In this document: in pieces, positions 1 through 9,664 of the stretch
Layout of the letters: each line of letters starts with the position of its first letter
Numbering within the stretch: the stretch's first letter is position 1
NCBI GenBank assembly: GCA_963575745.1
Contig: CAUYUJ010015696.1
Span: 87,316 to 151,315, forward strand
DNA from: Prorocentrum cordatum
Lineage: Eukaryota > Sar > Dinophyceae > Prorocentrales > Prorocentraceae
Reading direction: 5' to 3'
DNA: 64,000 bases
Program-made: the position numbers and the translations under genes
The notes under the pieces: model-generated
Seen by the model: the letters and a program-made list of their open reading frames with translations, nothing else
Database searches by the model: none
What the model was told of the DNA's origin: nothing

Positions 1-1670
1 ATGCCATCGAGCGGCCGCGGAAGACCGGCGGGAGCAGCGACACCGGACGCCGCACACGAAACCGCACACGGCGGCGGCAGCGCACGAGCGCCGACTGTCG
101 ATCCGGGGGTGCAGGCCCCACGCCGCCGAGGCCACGGCAGCGACAGCCGCGTCCTTGGCGTGGCCGCCTGGGGCAGGGACCCAGCGGGTGCCCGCTCGTG
201 CCGCGCGGCGCGCCTCCTCGAGCGAGGCGGGCGCGAGGCCCCCGTGGGTCCGGCGCTGCCGAGGGCACGGCGGCCTTTGCTACGATCATCGCGCTGCCAC
301 TGCGGACGCCGAGCACGGAGCGAGACGTTTTTCGTTCCTGGCGACGGCGGACCTCGACCACGAGTAGGCCCTCCGATCCCAAATCCAAACAAAAACGGCG
401 AGATCTCTGGTCAGCGGCACCTTTGAAACTAAAAAGCGGCAGAGACCCATAGATGCATCGTACAGTGGAGGCCCGTCCACAAGAAACCTTCCACAAGAAA
501 CGCATCCCTGAGACCCCAGGACGTCCATCGATTTTTGGTGTGGGAACTTCACGCTTGCCATCGCAAAACCATAGAAATCCAAGAGAAACCCAGGGCACCC
601 TGGAGGCAAGCAAGGTGTTTCTTGGCATGGGCCTCCACTGTAACAGAATCTGGGCAAAAGGGGAGGCAGAGGGGCGTGGGGCCCCCCTGGGAGGGGGGGG
701 AAGCCGCGGGCAGCGGAGAAGTACTGCTCAAAGCGTGAGGATATCCTGCGCGCGTGGCGCAGCATGAAAACAAGTCGTCCAGTACCCGCCTTCATGATGA
801 CATGCCCGACCCAAGGTTGCACCGCCCTTCACACAGGGAGTCCGCAGGATCGCGGCGGAGGGCGGGTCTCTGGAGAAGCGGGGCGTTGGGACTGGCCTGC
901 GGCTGGAGGAGGAGGAGAGCGGGGAGGAGTGCGCCGCGCTGGTGGCAACCCGCGGCAAAAGACCGGGGAAAAATGGCGGGAGGGGAGCGGGCGAATGAAG
1001 TCCAAGGGCCCGGGTGCAACTCTACGCAACGATGCGCAGAGACGCGCAAAGCCGAAGGTTAGCGGCCACCCTTCCTATCCCCACCGGGGGGCCAAGGGCA
1101 CGCGGGGGGGCTGCGGCGGAGGAGGAGGCAGCAGAGGGGGCTCCCGGGAGAGCACAACTCCCCACGGAGCGCGGGCAGCGTGGTGAAGGGCATTCAATCG
1201 CCAAGAATTATCCCGTTCCCGCGCCAGCAGTTCGGGGACTGCCTCTCGTGAGCCCTATGCGAATTGGATACCGCGCGACAGGGGTGTTTGGCAGGGCGGC
1301 ACCCGTCCTCCAGATTTACTTGGCCCGCACCTTCCCGAATAATTGTCACATGCTTGGCAACACATTGAAATGCCGGCGGGCTTCTCCGTCAGTAAGAGTT
1401 TTTGTCCACGCTGGGCATGGAACAAGGAACAGAGGATGGGCGAGGCAACAGCGCACCCGTCGAGCGGCGGCGACGGGAGCAGCATGGAGAAGGGATAGAG
1501 ACGGTGCGCGGGCTCCACGCCGCCTTTGGTGCTGCACCGCTGGCAGTGGAGGCAAGTCGCATAACCTTGGCGCCTGTACCTCCACTCGTGATGCTGCCCC
1601 GCGACGCCGGCCGCATGCCCGGCCGGAGCTGGCGGCGCCAGAGGAGGAGGAAGAGGAGGAGGATGAGGAG
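1..1670. other. GC-rich stretch, no gene recognised
   Basis: Open frames on both strands overlap each other and are rich in Arg, Ala, Pro and Gly with no motif I recognise, as expected when GC is high and stop codons are rare. There is an isolated poly-G run near 687-700. I see nothing else to annotate. Confidence 0.5.
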
Positions 1671-1762
1671 GAGGAGAAGGACCCATCCTCCTCCTCCTCT
1701 GGCGCCGCCTCCTCCTCCTCCTCCTCCTCCTCCTCCTTCTCCTCCTCCTCCTCCTCCTACGA
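1671..1762. repeat. TCC microsatellite
   Basis: Near-pure TCC repeat preceded by its complement-like GGA-rich stretch (about 1633-1680), so the pair could form a purine/pyrimidine hairpin or triplex. In translation it gives poly-Ser, poly-Pro or poly-Leu, which explains the open frames here. Confidence 0.85.
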
Positions 1763-1833
1763 GAAAGCTACGCTTAAACCGCCCCTCCCTTCGAATGATT
1801 ATGGCGATCCCATCTGACATGAGAATTTGCTAA

Positions 1834-2235
1834 TTATGCAACTCGACAAAAATAAAGGCACACCTGTTCGTAGGCGGCGGGGTCGACAAGGCATTGCACC
1901 ATGGCGTTCGTAACCTCCTCGATATCAACGTCACGCAAAGGGACCCAATCCAAGTCCTTGATGAAATGGTCCTTCTCCGTGCGAGCAAGATATGCGTCGT
2001 GATGAACGTGATTCGCATCCAGGAGCATCTGGAGGGGCAGCAGGTAATAGAAGAAATGCGCGTTTGGATTGGGAATTCCAGTTTCGAAAGAGGTGCGCCA
2101 AGGCTTTGTACTCTCCAAATCGTAATACGTGGATACCATCATGTTGCATGTGGTCGCGTCCGAGAAGTACAGGTTCGCCCATGCAGCTCCGTGGTAGCCG
2201 AGCACGCCCCTCGCCTCCCAATTCCTTTGCCTCTC
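1834..2235 (-). CDS. Terminal exon of a probable family 61-like glycosyltransferase (partial)
   Basis: A frame of about 130 codons ending in TAA at 1834-1836 has non-repetitive, protein-like composition, unlike its surroundings. It opens with a GYHGAAWANLYF segment, which resembles the HGAGLxNxLF loop of GT61 (DUF563) enzymes. A Phe/Tyr-rich stretch follows, and the end (DVDIEEVTNAMVQCL) resembles the VDxxxLxxxL end of that family. GT61 enzymes are Golgi or secretory glycosyltransferases, usually 400-600 residues, so this would be only the C-terminal quarter. The upstream side on this strand (about 2230-2300) is a CT/GA-simple tract, suggesting an intron; a 3' splice AG could lie near 2225-2235. 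I did not find the upstream exons. Function is inferred from one motif and could be wrong; that the frame is coding is more secure. Confidence 0.5.
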   Translation of the reverse strand, partial: ERQRNWEARGVLGYHGAAWANLYFSDATTCNMMVSTYYDLESTKPWRTSFETGIPNPNAHFFYYLLPLQMLLDANHVHHDAYLARTEKDHFIKDLDWVPLRDVDIEEVTNAMVQCLVDPAAYEQVCLYFCRVA

Positions 2236-2298
2236 TCTCTCGCTCGTTCTCTTTCTATCTCTGTGTGTGTCTTTCTCTCTCTCTCTCTCTGTCCGCTT
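2230..2298. repeat. CT/GA simple-sequence tract
   Basis: CTCTCT-rich on the plus strand with a short GTGTGT insert. It lies just upstream, in coding sense, of the glycosyltransferase-like exon and is probably intronic. Confidence 0.7.
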
Positions 2299-3390
2299 CT
2301 TCATGTATACAACTATAGAGCTCTGTCTCCCTCTCGAACGCACAATTTCCCCCCGCCCGTCTCAGTGAACAGGCACAAAATCGGTCCAGCCATTGCGCGC
2401 ATCAGGACACAGGGGTGGGAGAAGGACGACTCTTCCAGAAACCTCCGATGATTGACAAATCCTCGGAGGATTGGGCGCAAACTCGGGCGCAGAACCAAGG
2501 CGCAATGCGACCACAATGGGCGCACAATCGGTGAGAAGGATGATTGGAGATCCTCTCCTCTGGAGCAGCCTGGCCGCCGAGCCCATTTTGGTCGCACTGC
2601 GGGGCGGATCCTGGCGGTGCGCCGAGCTGTCACGCACCCGGGGGGGGGGCTGGAGGGATGGAGGCAGAGGCAGAAAGGAGGCGAGAGGGAACGAGGAAAG
2701 AGGCAGGGAGGGGGGGAGGAACGAGGGAGGGAGCTGGAGGAAAGAGGCAGCGATCGGAGAGCCCAACACCGTGCAAACCTAGACCTTCGGAGGTCCGGGC
2801 GGATTTTTCTCGGGTCGGTGCCGGCGGCGCCCCCCCCTCCTGGCGCGCGCAGGCGCGCCACGGGCGGCACCCAGACTGCCACCACGTCTACATCTACACC
2901 CTGCGAAATGCTTAAGAAATCATGGGTTAAGAAATTCATTAGTCTCAGAAATGGAATAAAACCCAGCATTTCCATCAAAATCTTGGGATTGACATTGAAA
3001 AGTTAAGAATAATCGAGACTCTGGACGAAAACTTAGGTTTTCTTAAGCATCGCCTAAGGTGTATCTATGCACTGCCCCTCCCAGACGCTCACACTGGCTT
3101 ATGAGAGAAGCCTCGGGGGCCTGGAAATGGGCACCAACACCAAGACAGAGGGTTGCCTCCACAGGGGGAAGAGGATCCTAGATTTTCGGTGTTGGTGGTA
3201 ACAGTTCGGCCACCTTGGAAGCCAGAATGTTACCACCATCACCGAGATCGGGATCTTCTTCCCCCAGTGGAGGCACACCGCCGAAATTGGTGTTGGTGTC
3301 AATCTCTAGGCCTGAGAAAACCGGGACTGGGGCGCTCTTCAAAGACGGCCCTCAACGTTCCGCGTAGCTGCCGGGGGGGGGGCCCGTGCG
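2299..3390. other. No gene recognised
   Basis: Contains a purine-rich AGGGAGGG-type tract (about 2636-2750) and a moderately AT-rich part (2890-3010). Near 3125-3300 there is an imperfect inverted arrangement of accaacac/ttggtgttggtg words around GAGGATC. No conserved protein motif seen. Confidence 0.4.
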
Positions 3391-3394
3391 CTGC

Positions 3395-3712
3395 AAAACG
3401 ATGCCAAGCAACGCGGATCAACGGAAAGCGATGGAAAGCAATGCCACGCAATGGCAACCAATCAAGAATGCCAAGCAAGGCAACAGAATCCCACCCAACA
3501 ATTCCAAGCAACGCAGAGCAATACCAACCAATGTAAAACTAAGGCCAAGCAATGCTACGCAATGGTAAGCAATACCAAATACTGCCAAGCAATGCCAAGC
3601 ACGATCGAGCAAACATGTAAAGAAATGATCTCTTTAAGCAATGCCAAGAAACAACAAGTAATACGAAGCAGCGCCAAGCAGCGCCAAACAATGCCAAGCA
3701 ATTCTTGGCATT
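3395..3712. repeat. Degenerate tandem array of AAGCAATGCC-type decamers
   Basis: About 320 bases built from variants of CCAAGCAATG/CCACGCAATGG with spacing near 10 and multiples of 10, decaying toward both ends. Translations of all frames echo the repeat, so the open frames here are not genes. Confidence 0.85.
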
Positions 3713-4204
3713 GCATTGTTTTGCATTGCTCAGACCGGCTTCATTTTCGCGCCGTCTTCATTTCGCTGCTCCTCGCAGAACAGAAATAACAACTGTGCCT
3801 TCCTCCTTGCCACGAAAGAGGCGGGTCCTGATGGAAACGTGTGCTGGACCCCGGAGCGTTCCCCGAAATTCTTCATCCTGGGCATTTCTCTGGTCGCGGG
3901 TCCCGTGGAGGGCCCCGGGAGACCAAAAAGCAGCGAGCAAGCTCCAGAACCCGCCTCCGCCGAGATCCAGTGGCCCTCCTCCTGCTGCTGCTCCTCCCCT
4001 TCCGTCTCTTCATCTTCTCCTTCCCCCCCCCCCCCCGTCGTCGCCCTCCTCCTGTGGCATTCCTCCTCCCTGTGCGTCCTGCCACCCCCGCCGTCCCCCG
4101 GAAGCCTCTCGAGCGCTCTCGGGAGGCCTGCCCCCCCCGAGCCCTTTCGCGAGGCCGCCTCTCCGGGAGGCCCGGGGAGAGGCGGAGGAGCCTGCAAAAA
4201 CAGG

Positions 4205-4345
4205 GATCCTCGATCCAAGGATTGCAAAAAGGATTGCAAAAAAACCGAAGGATTGCAAAAAAAACATAGGATTGCAAAAAAAACCCTCGTGCAATCCAGG
4301 TTTTTTTTTGCAATCCTTCGTTTTTTTTTGCAATCCTTCGAACGT
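4205..4345. repeat. Inverted repeat built from GGATTGCAAAA words (hairpin-forming)
   Basis: Four direct copies of GGATTGC followed by A-runs (4209-4285) are followed by inverted copies: T-runs plus GCAATCC (4300-4340). The words CGAAGGATTGCA and TGCAATCCTTCG are exact complements, so the stretch can fold into a long A/T-stemmed hairpin with a loop near 4286-4300. It may be a fold-back element or replication-derived palindrome; no target duplication was identified. Confidence 0.8.
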
Positions 4346-4699
4346 CCGTCGCCGCACTCTTCCTGCTCCTGGGCCCGATCCTGGGTCTTGCTCGCCCCCT
4401 GCGCCCCAGGAGCGGGTGCCGCGACGAGCGCGGTGCGTCCACGATGCACACGTGTGTTTTTGGCCACGCACCTATCGGCGCAGTGAGTTCGCAAATCTGG
4501 AAGAGCAAACTCGGAGCCCGTCACCTATAAGGCTAGCTTTCATATCATTCGAAGTAGTTGAGTATCGATGAGCATCATGCTCAATTCATTATGATAGGGC
4601 CAACGTCCGATCGATATCGGTGAGACCCCCCGCAAGGAGAAGTCAACTCGGGAGTTGAGAAAACCATGCCACATCTTGCAGTGACCCTACTCGCCCCTT
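4346..4699. other. No gene recognised
   Basis: A mixed-composition spacer between the fold-back repeat and the CTG/TTG array. No motif or conserved frame seen. Confidence 0.4.
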
Positions 4700-4885
4700 C
4701 TGTGCCCCTTACATTGGTGTTGTTGATGTTGCTGTTGTTGCTGTTGCGGTTGCTGCTGTTGCTCCAGTTGTCGTTGGTGTTGTTGCTGGTGTTGCTGTTA
4801 CTGTTGCTGCAATTGTTGTTGTTGGTGTTGTTGTTGGTGTTGTTGTTAGTGTTCGTGTTGCTGGTGTTGTTGTTGCTGTTATCCT
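4700..4885. repeat. TTG/CTG/GTT trinucleotide array
   Basis: Interrupted trinucleotide repeat of TTG, CTG and GTG units. It reads as poly-Leu on plus or poly-Asn/Thr/Ser on minus. No flanking protein domain, so I treat it as a microsatellite. Confidence 0.85.
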
Positions 4886-5059
4886 CCTTTCCCCATCTTC
4901 TCTCCTCCTTCCCTCCTTTCTCCACTCGCTAGCCATTTTATTCCTGCTGCAACTTTCCGTTTCAACTCCCCTCTCCTCCCGCCCCATCTCCCATCTTCCC
5001 CATTTCTTTTCAGCCCACCTGACATCCCTCTTCTGCCACCTCCCTACGCTCCATCCTCC

Positions 5060-5462
5060 CTTCTCCTGGCCCCCTGTCCCTCGTGCCCACTCCTACCTCC
5101 CCCCCCCTCCCCCCCCCCCAGATCCTCATCCAGCGCACAAGCCTCCTGCCCCCGCCATCCACCATTTCCTCCGCTCCTCCTCCTCCGCTCCTCCTCCTCC
5201 GCTCCTCCTCCTCCGCTCCTCCTCCTCCTCCTCCTCCTCCTCCTCCTCCTCCTCCTCCTCCTCCTCCCTCCTCCTCCTCCTCCTCCTCCTCCTCCTCCTC
5301 CTCCTCCTCCTCCTCCTCCTCCTCCTCCTCTCCTCCTCCTCCTCCTCTCCTCCTCCTCCTCCTCCTCCTCCTCCTCCTCCTCCTCCTCCTCCTCCTCCTC
5401 CTCCTCCTCCTCCTCCTCCTCCTCCTCCTCCTCCTCCTCCTCCTCCTCCTCCTCCTCTCTCT
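5060..5462. repeat. Long TCC (CTC) microsatellite with C-rich lead-in
   Basis: C-rich tract (5095-5120), then CCGCTCCTCCTC variants, then about 240 bases of almost pure CTC with two one-unit slips (near 5331 and 5345). Among the longest trinucleotide runs in the window. The polypurine/polypyrimidine mirror symmetry makes triplex DNA possible. Confidence 0.95.
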
Positions 5463-6788
5463 CATCCGTGTCCTGCTTCCTCTTCCATCCCACCTGCGTC
5501 ACACTCAGCACCTCGCGGACTGCCCGATCCTCATTTCCTACTGCGCCCCCAGAATGCTCCCAACACTAGGGAGACGAACTCTATACACCGACGTGTTTTC
5601 CGACCCTGCGCTGACATTCGCACAGGAACGCGGATTCTGGTGTATACGGGATCCTGGTGCATACATGTTTCGTTGTTTCCCCTGGCAAACGGGGGCAAAA
5701 GATGCACCACACCACCCCGACGTCGTCCCTGACCCCAAAAAACTCGTGGGATTGAGAAACAACCCGCCACTGGTAATGCAGATGCTCCAGTTTGCGAAAA
5801 ACGCTCCCGGAGCCCGCCCCAGAGCACGCGCCACCGGATGGCCGGGAGCGCGCGCGAGCGGTAGGCGCAACGGATCGGCACGCGCAGCTGGCAGGCGCGG
5901 CCTGTCGCAAGCGCAACCCATCGAGCACGGGGTCGGGCAGCCCAGACCCCTCGGGGGATGGACGGGCCCAAAGAAGACACGCCACCTCTCTCCTCTGCCC
6001 TCCTCCTCCTCTCTCCTCCTCCTCTCTCCTCTCTCCTCCTCCCTCCTCTCTCCGCCGCGTCGACTCCTCCTCTCTCCTCTGCCCTCCTCTTCCCTTCCTC
6101 TCTCCTGGGAGAGGGAGGGGGTGAGGGAGGTGGTGGTGGTGGTGCATATGTGCATATGTTTGGGCCCCTCGATGGAGCCGATCGAAGCCCCACCCCCGAA
6201 AAAGGAGAGTCGGTCAAAACCTGGGGCCGAGCATGCGATCCATGGTGAGCCGAAGGGCCCCAAAGGTAGCCGGGCGCACACTCCGCCCACCAACCGGCGT
6301 CAGAGTTATGAGCGCCCAGGGAGCGGGGGGGCGGGGGGAGGGATGTGGCGCCCGCCGAGAAGGAAGCAGGGGGAGAATGTGGACACGGGGGCGGGTGAGG
6401 GAGGGAGAGGGTGGTAGGAAGCTTGGGCGAGGGAAGGGTCGAGAGGAGGGGACGCATGCTTGTGTGGGGGGGGGGGAAGAGCAGGAAAAAGAAGAAGCAG
6501 GCGCGCAGCCCACCGAGGAAGGGGAGAAGGAGGTGCACGTCAGAGAAAGCGAGAACAGACGGAGAGTGGGCGGCGGGACGGGCGGCCCTCAGACCAGGGG
6601 CCCTCGGAGCCTCCTTCTCTTCCCGCCCGGGTTCCGTCCCCGGGCGGGGCCCACCGACACGACGCCCCCCAGAGCGAACTCGCCTCGGGGCCGGCGCCCC
6701 GCCTGCGGGCCCGGGCCGAGAGCACGGGCGGCCAGCTCTCGCCGGCCCGGGGCCGCCGCCTCCGAGCGGCCCTCCAGACCGCAGGCAA
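5463..6788. other. No gene recognised
   Basis: Includes a CTCTCCTCC-rich imperfect repeat at 5988-6110 and many G/C-runs. The minus-strand frame over 5540-5800 is of mixed composition with several Cys and Trp and might be an exon relic, but I cannot assign it to a family. Confidence 0.35.
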
Positions 6789-6790
6789 AC

Positions 6791-6960
6791 ACTGAAGGGG
6801 CCCCGGGACACACAAATCAATACACACAACTGAAACAGATTCCCCATATTTCCCCATATTTTCTAGGGTTATGTCTTCCCCCCCACTGCCCATATTTTCC
6901 CATATTTTCTGTGGAATCGACGATTAATTGTGCCTGTGTGTTTCTTCCCCTCCTGAAACA
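6791..6960. repeat. Dispersed repeat family A, copy 1
   Basis: Begins ACTGAAGGGGCCCC and carries doubled CCATATTTTC words, then GATCGACGATTAATTGTG. A second copy at about 27540-27704 in the same orientation matches over the whole length at roughly 80% by eye. It is AT-rich in a GC-rich setting. No clear terminal inverted repeats; it could be a SINE-like or intron-derived repeat. Confidence 0.75.
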
Positions 6961-7289
6961 CACTCATCCGACGCCAGCGGCAAGCGAGCGGACGGAGCCT
7001 GGTGCGCAAAGGGCACCACCTGCTGCAGGGCGGGCTGTGGCAGAGAAGGCCTTCCTTCGTGTTCGACCCAAGGAGGCTGGGACCGGAGGGCACGCCTTAC
7101 TCGAGAGAAGCGAGTCTCAGACAGGCTTGGGCGACCTCCTGCATGGAGGCGCTTCCTAGTCGGGTTGGCGGCCCCGCCCGAAAGCCTGCGGGGCCCTTTC
7201 CACGGCCGCGTGAGGGCCCGCTGTCCTGGTGTGCAAAACACCACACCCACGTGGGAGCCATCGTGGCCCGCCGGCACTCTCCAAGGAGA

Positions 7290-7443
7290 GGAGATGGAGG
7301 AGGAGGAGGAGGAGGAGGAGGAGGAGGAGGTTGAGGAGGGGGAGGTGATTGAGGAGATGGAGGAGGAGGAGGAGGAGGAGGAGGAGGAGGAGGAGGAGAT
7401 GGAGAAGATGGAGGAGATGGAGGAGGAGAAGGAGGAGGAGGAG
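7290..7443. repeat. GGA microsatellite, interrupted
   Basis: GGA repeats broken by TTG, GTG and ATG triplets, in register throughout. It would read as poly-Glu, but no domain flanks it. Confidence 0.9.
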
Positions 7444-8172
7444 TCTGAAAGGCCTTTCTCAGAGTCAGACCGTCCCCCACCGACTCAAACCCGTCAGCCG
7501 CGGCAGCAGGCAAGAGGGGCAGAGGCTCGAGGGAGGGGGGAGGACCTTGGGGGGCGGCAGTTCTCTCGGGGCCCGTCGTCACACAGAGCCTCGGGAAACC
7601 ATCCGGGGTCTATCGTCTTGAGAGAACAAGTGTCAGGGTGATCTCACGTGCCTTGATCCACCACGTGCTCAATGACGCGGCTCACAAACTGGGCGGTCGT
7701 CCTCGCAAGTCTACAGAAGCCTTCCGACGCCAGGACATCTTGCGACTGGGCTGTGGCTCGCGACGCGCCCGCTGAGGCGAGCCGATCCGGCCCCATTGAT
7801 ACCTTGCCTATGGAACTGCGAGATCTCACCCGCCTGTTCATCCTTGAGGGCTGAAATCCCTTTGATATCGAGGCCTGCGTACGAAGTCTTCTCTGGCATG
7901 AACTCTTTTCCGGAAATGGGCCCTTGGGATTCCCAGAGTTCTGGGAAACAGCGGGGCGGGCCCGACAACCCAGGATGCCCTGGCACCCGCACAAAACGGA
8001 ATACGTGCCAAACACGAATTCCGCGACTTGAAGAACCGCATGGTCCTCGCCATCCCTGGCCACCTGGTTCGGGCCGAACCTGGCCCAGGCCTTGAAGGAG
8101 CTCTCCAGAGGAGCCTCAAGGAGTCTCAAGGGACACTCGGGAGATGCCGAAAACGATCCCCCGAACGAGCTC
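7444..8172. other. No gene recognised
   Basis: Some frames on each strand (7640-8095) have mixed amino-acid composition and could be exon relics, but stops interrupt the best ones and no family motif is visible. Confidence 0.35.
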
Positions 8173-8245
8173 GCCATCGCTCGGACGTCTATTCCTCGTG
8201 TATTTTTCGGCATCGTGCGTTTATTCGTTTTTCGCATTTTCGGCG
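8173..8245. repeat. Truncated copy of the GCCATCGCTCGG element family
   Basis: Starts with GCCATCGCTCGGACGT, identical to the left terminus of the copy at 61990 and one base different from that at 12881, and continues with related sequence to about 8245. The right terminus is missing. See 12881-13004 for the family description. Confidence 0.6.
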
Positions 8246-8515
8246 CAGATAGATGGAACAACACTGCGAGGGTCTCTTTCAGAGCGACTCGCGTACTCAG
8301 AATATGTAGTCGAACATTCAGATCGCGTCGACGGCAGCCGCCGAGGATCGCGGTGGGCCTTTGGGCTTGCAGCTGCGTTGCAGCCTCGCGCCGGATCGCG
8401 CGGACCAAAGGATGCGGGAACGAGGAGAGCAAACAAAGAGGCGCTACAGGAACGTGGCCACTCAAAGCCTGCGCCTGAACATGGAAAATGAGGCGGAAGG
8501 GGGATGGGCTTTCAG

Positions 8516-8673
8516 TTAAGTCGGGCGTGTCCCCCTACAGGGAGTTTTCGACGATTTTTTTAAAGCTCAAGCAATGCTCCAAAATGGTCAAACCAGAATC
8601 AAAAGAATAGTCCCCATACTATGTTTTGGCTATTTTTGAATATTCCCCCTGTAGAGGGCCAGGCCCGACTTAA
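8516..8673. mobile_element. Small inverted-repeat DNA transposon (MITE) with 8 bp target duplication
   Basis: A 158 bp AT-rich unit bounded by terminal inverted repeats of about 29 bases (8516-8544 against 8645-8673, 25 of 29 pairing by eye), both starting TTAAGTCGGGC. It is flanked by perfect direct repeats GCTTTCAG at 8508-8515 and 8674-8681. An 8 bp duplication is typical of hAT-superfamily and some other cut-and-paste transposons. There is no coding capacity, so it is non-autonomous. The perfect target duplication shows that the ends are correctly drawn and suggests a fairly recent insertion. Confidence 0.9.
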
Positions 8674-8681
8674 GCTTTCAG

Positions 8682-9173
8682 GCAAGCGTCTTGTCCTGCC
8701 CCATCTGCTGCACGAGCGCCGAGGCACCTGCGGGTGCAGGCTCGGGGCCCTCCGCGGGCCGGCCGCAGGCTCCCGCAGGGGGGCCCGCTGCAGCTCGGAG
8801 CAGCCTTAGTCTCCAGCTGCTTCGCACATGCTATGCTGGGGCTGGCAGGGGCGGGACCGAAGATGCCGCGGTGCACCCTCTGGCGCGGCCCCCCCTCTGC
8901 CCACCCCCTCCCAAATCATGGGCCGACGGGTCGCATTCGTCTTCGCGCGAAGCGTGCGAAGTCAAACCAACGTTACAAAAATGTTTTCCGGCTGAGCGGC
9001 CTCTCCCTCCTCCATCCCCCCACCCCGCGCTCCCCCTACTCCCTCCCCCTCTTTCGGCCACGGGCCAGGCCTCGCCATGCTGCTGATGGTTATACCTGCA
9101 GCGCAGCTTTCGGAGCCGTGCCGCGGCGCTGTCACCACCGCATTGCTTCTCCTTATTATTTTTCTTCTTCTTC
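8682..9173. other. No gene recognised
   Basis: GC-rich to about 8930, then a TTCTTCTTC-rich tract at about 9150-9190 just past the 3' end of the Mei2-like pseudogene on the minus strand. Nothing else seen. Confidence 0.4.
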
Positions 9174-9521
9174 TTATTCTTCTTCTTTGAGCCACTCTTT
9201 CTTGACCCTGCTAGTTTGCGCGGGGGATGGCGCGCGGATGCCCTGCCGGAAGAGAACTGGCTTCCAAGACTCAGGGGCGTTCGTCTCCATGGCCGTCGAC
9301 TTGCAGTGGGCGCGGAAATTCGTCTCAAAGCCCTGCCGGCTGCTCCAACACACGTCGCATGCCTTCGCGCCTTTCTTCTTGGGCCACGCCTGGAAGCCCT
9401 CGAAGACGTCGAACAATCGGACGGCGACCTCGCTACTTATGGCGTTGGCGAACGCGTATCCGAACGTCTGACTCTTCTTGAAATCCATGGGCAAGCGCAC
9501 CAAATCAATCTTCCCCATCGA
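9174..9521 (-). pseudogene. Mei2-like RNA-binding protein, C-terminal half of the RRM (3' part of a split gene)
   Basis: The frame reads KIDLVRLPMDF, then an RNP1-like TFGYAFAN, an EGFQAW segment, a CDVCW block and a WKPVLF..GIR ending, then a short charged tail and a stop at 9174. This order is that of the Mei2-type C-terminal RRM (RRM_2), where DFxYLPxDFxxxxNxGYAFxN is the signature; dinoflagellates carry many such genes. Mei2 proteins bind RNA and act in meiosis and development in fungi and plants; the role in dinoflagellates is not known to me. The first beta strand and helix of the domain are missing here but are found at 11799-11870. The two halves are separated by a 2.28 kb LINE segment, so the gene is broken. 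A separate frameshift lies in the 5' part. Confidence 0.8.
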
Positions 9522-9664
9522 GACAGGTGATGACAGCAAACCACCCTAGCCCGGAGCGGTGCTGAAAGGCAACTTCTAATCCAAGAAGCCAACGTTGGGA
9601 TCAGCCACGATGGCGATACCGAGGCGGCAAGCTGCCACCTGCATCGTAGATATTCGGGATGCGG
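9522..9664 (-). repeat. Direct repeat, 3' copy (end of LINE ORF plus 3' UTR)
   Basis: Matches 11655-11798 in the same orientation with about 90% identity by eye. On the minus strand it covers the last ~22 codons of the LINE frame (RIPxxYDAGGSLPPRYRHRG) and the untranslated tail through TTTGCTGTCATCACC. Confidence 0.85.

Noticed and set aside
4929-4940. Spliced-leader relic (TAGCCATTTT at about 4931)
   Set aside because: Only ten bases match; the GGCTCAAG part of the dinoflagellate spliced leader is missing. No convincing relict leader found elsewhere.
5538-5800. Minus-strand Cys/Trp-containing frames as upstream exons of the GT61-like gene
   Set aside because: No recognisable GT61 block and three competing frames of similar quality.
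5083-6417. Long plus-strand open frame of 444 codons
   Set aside because: Made of TCC microsatellite (poly-Leu/Ser) and GC-rich filler with no motif.
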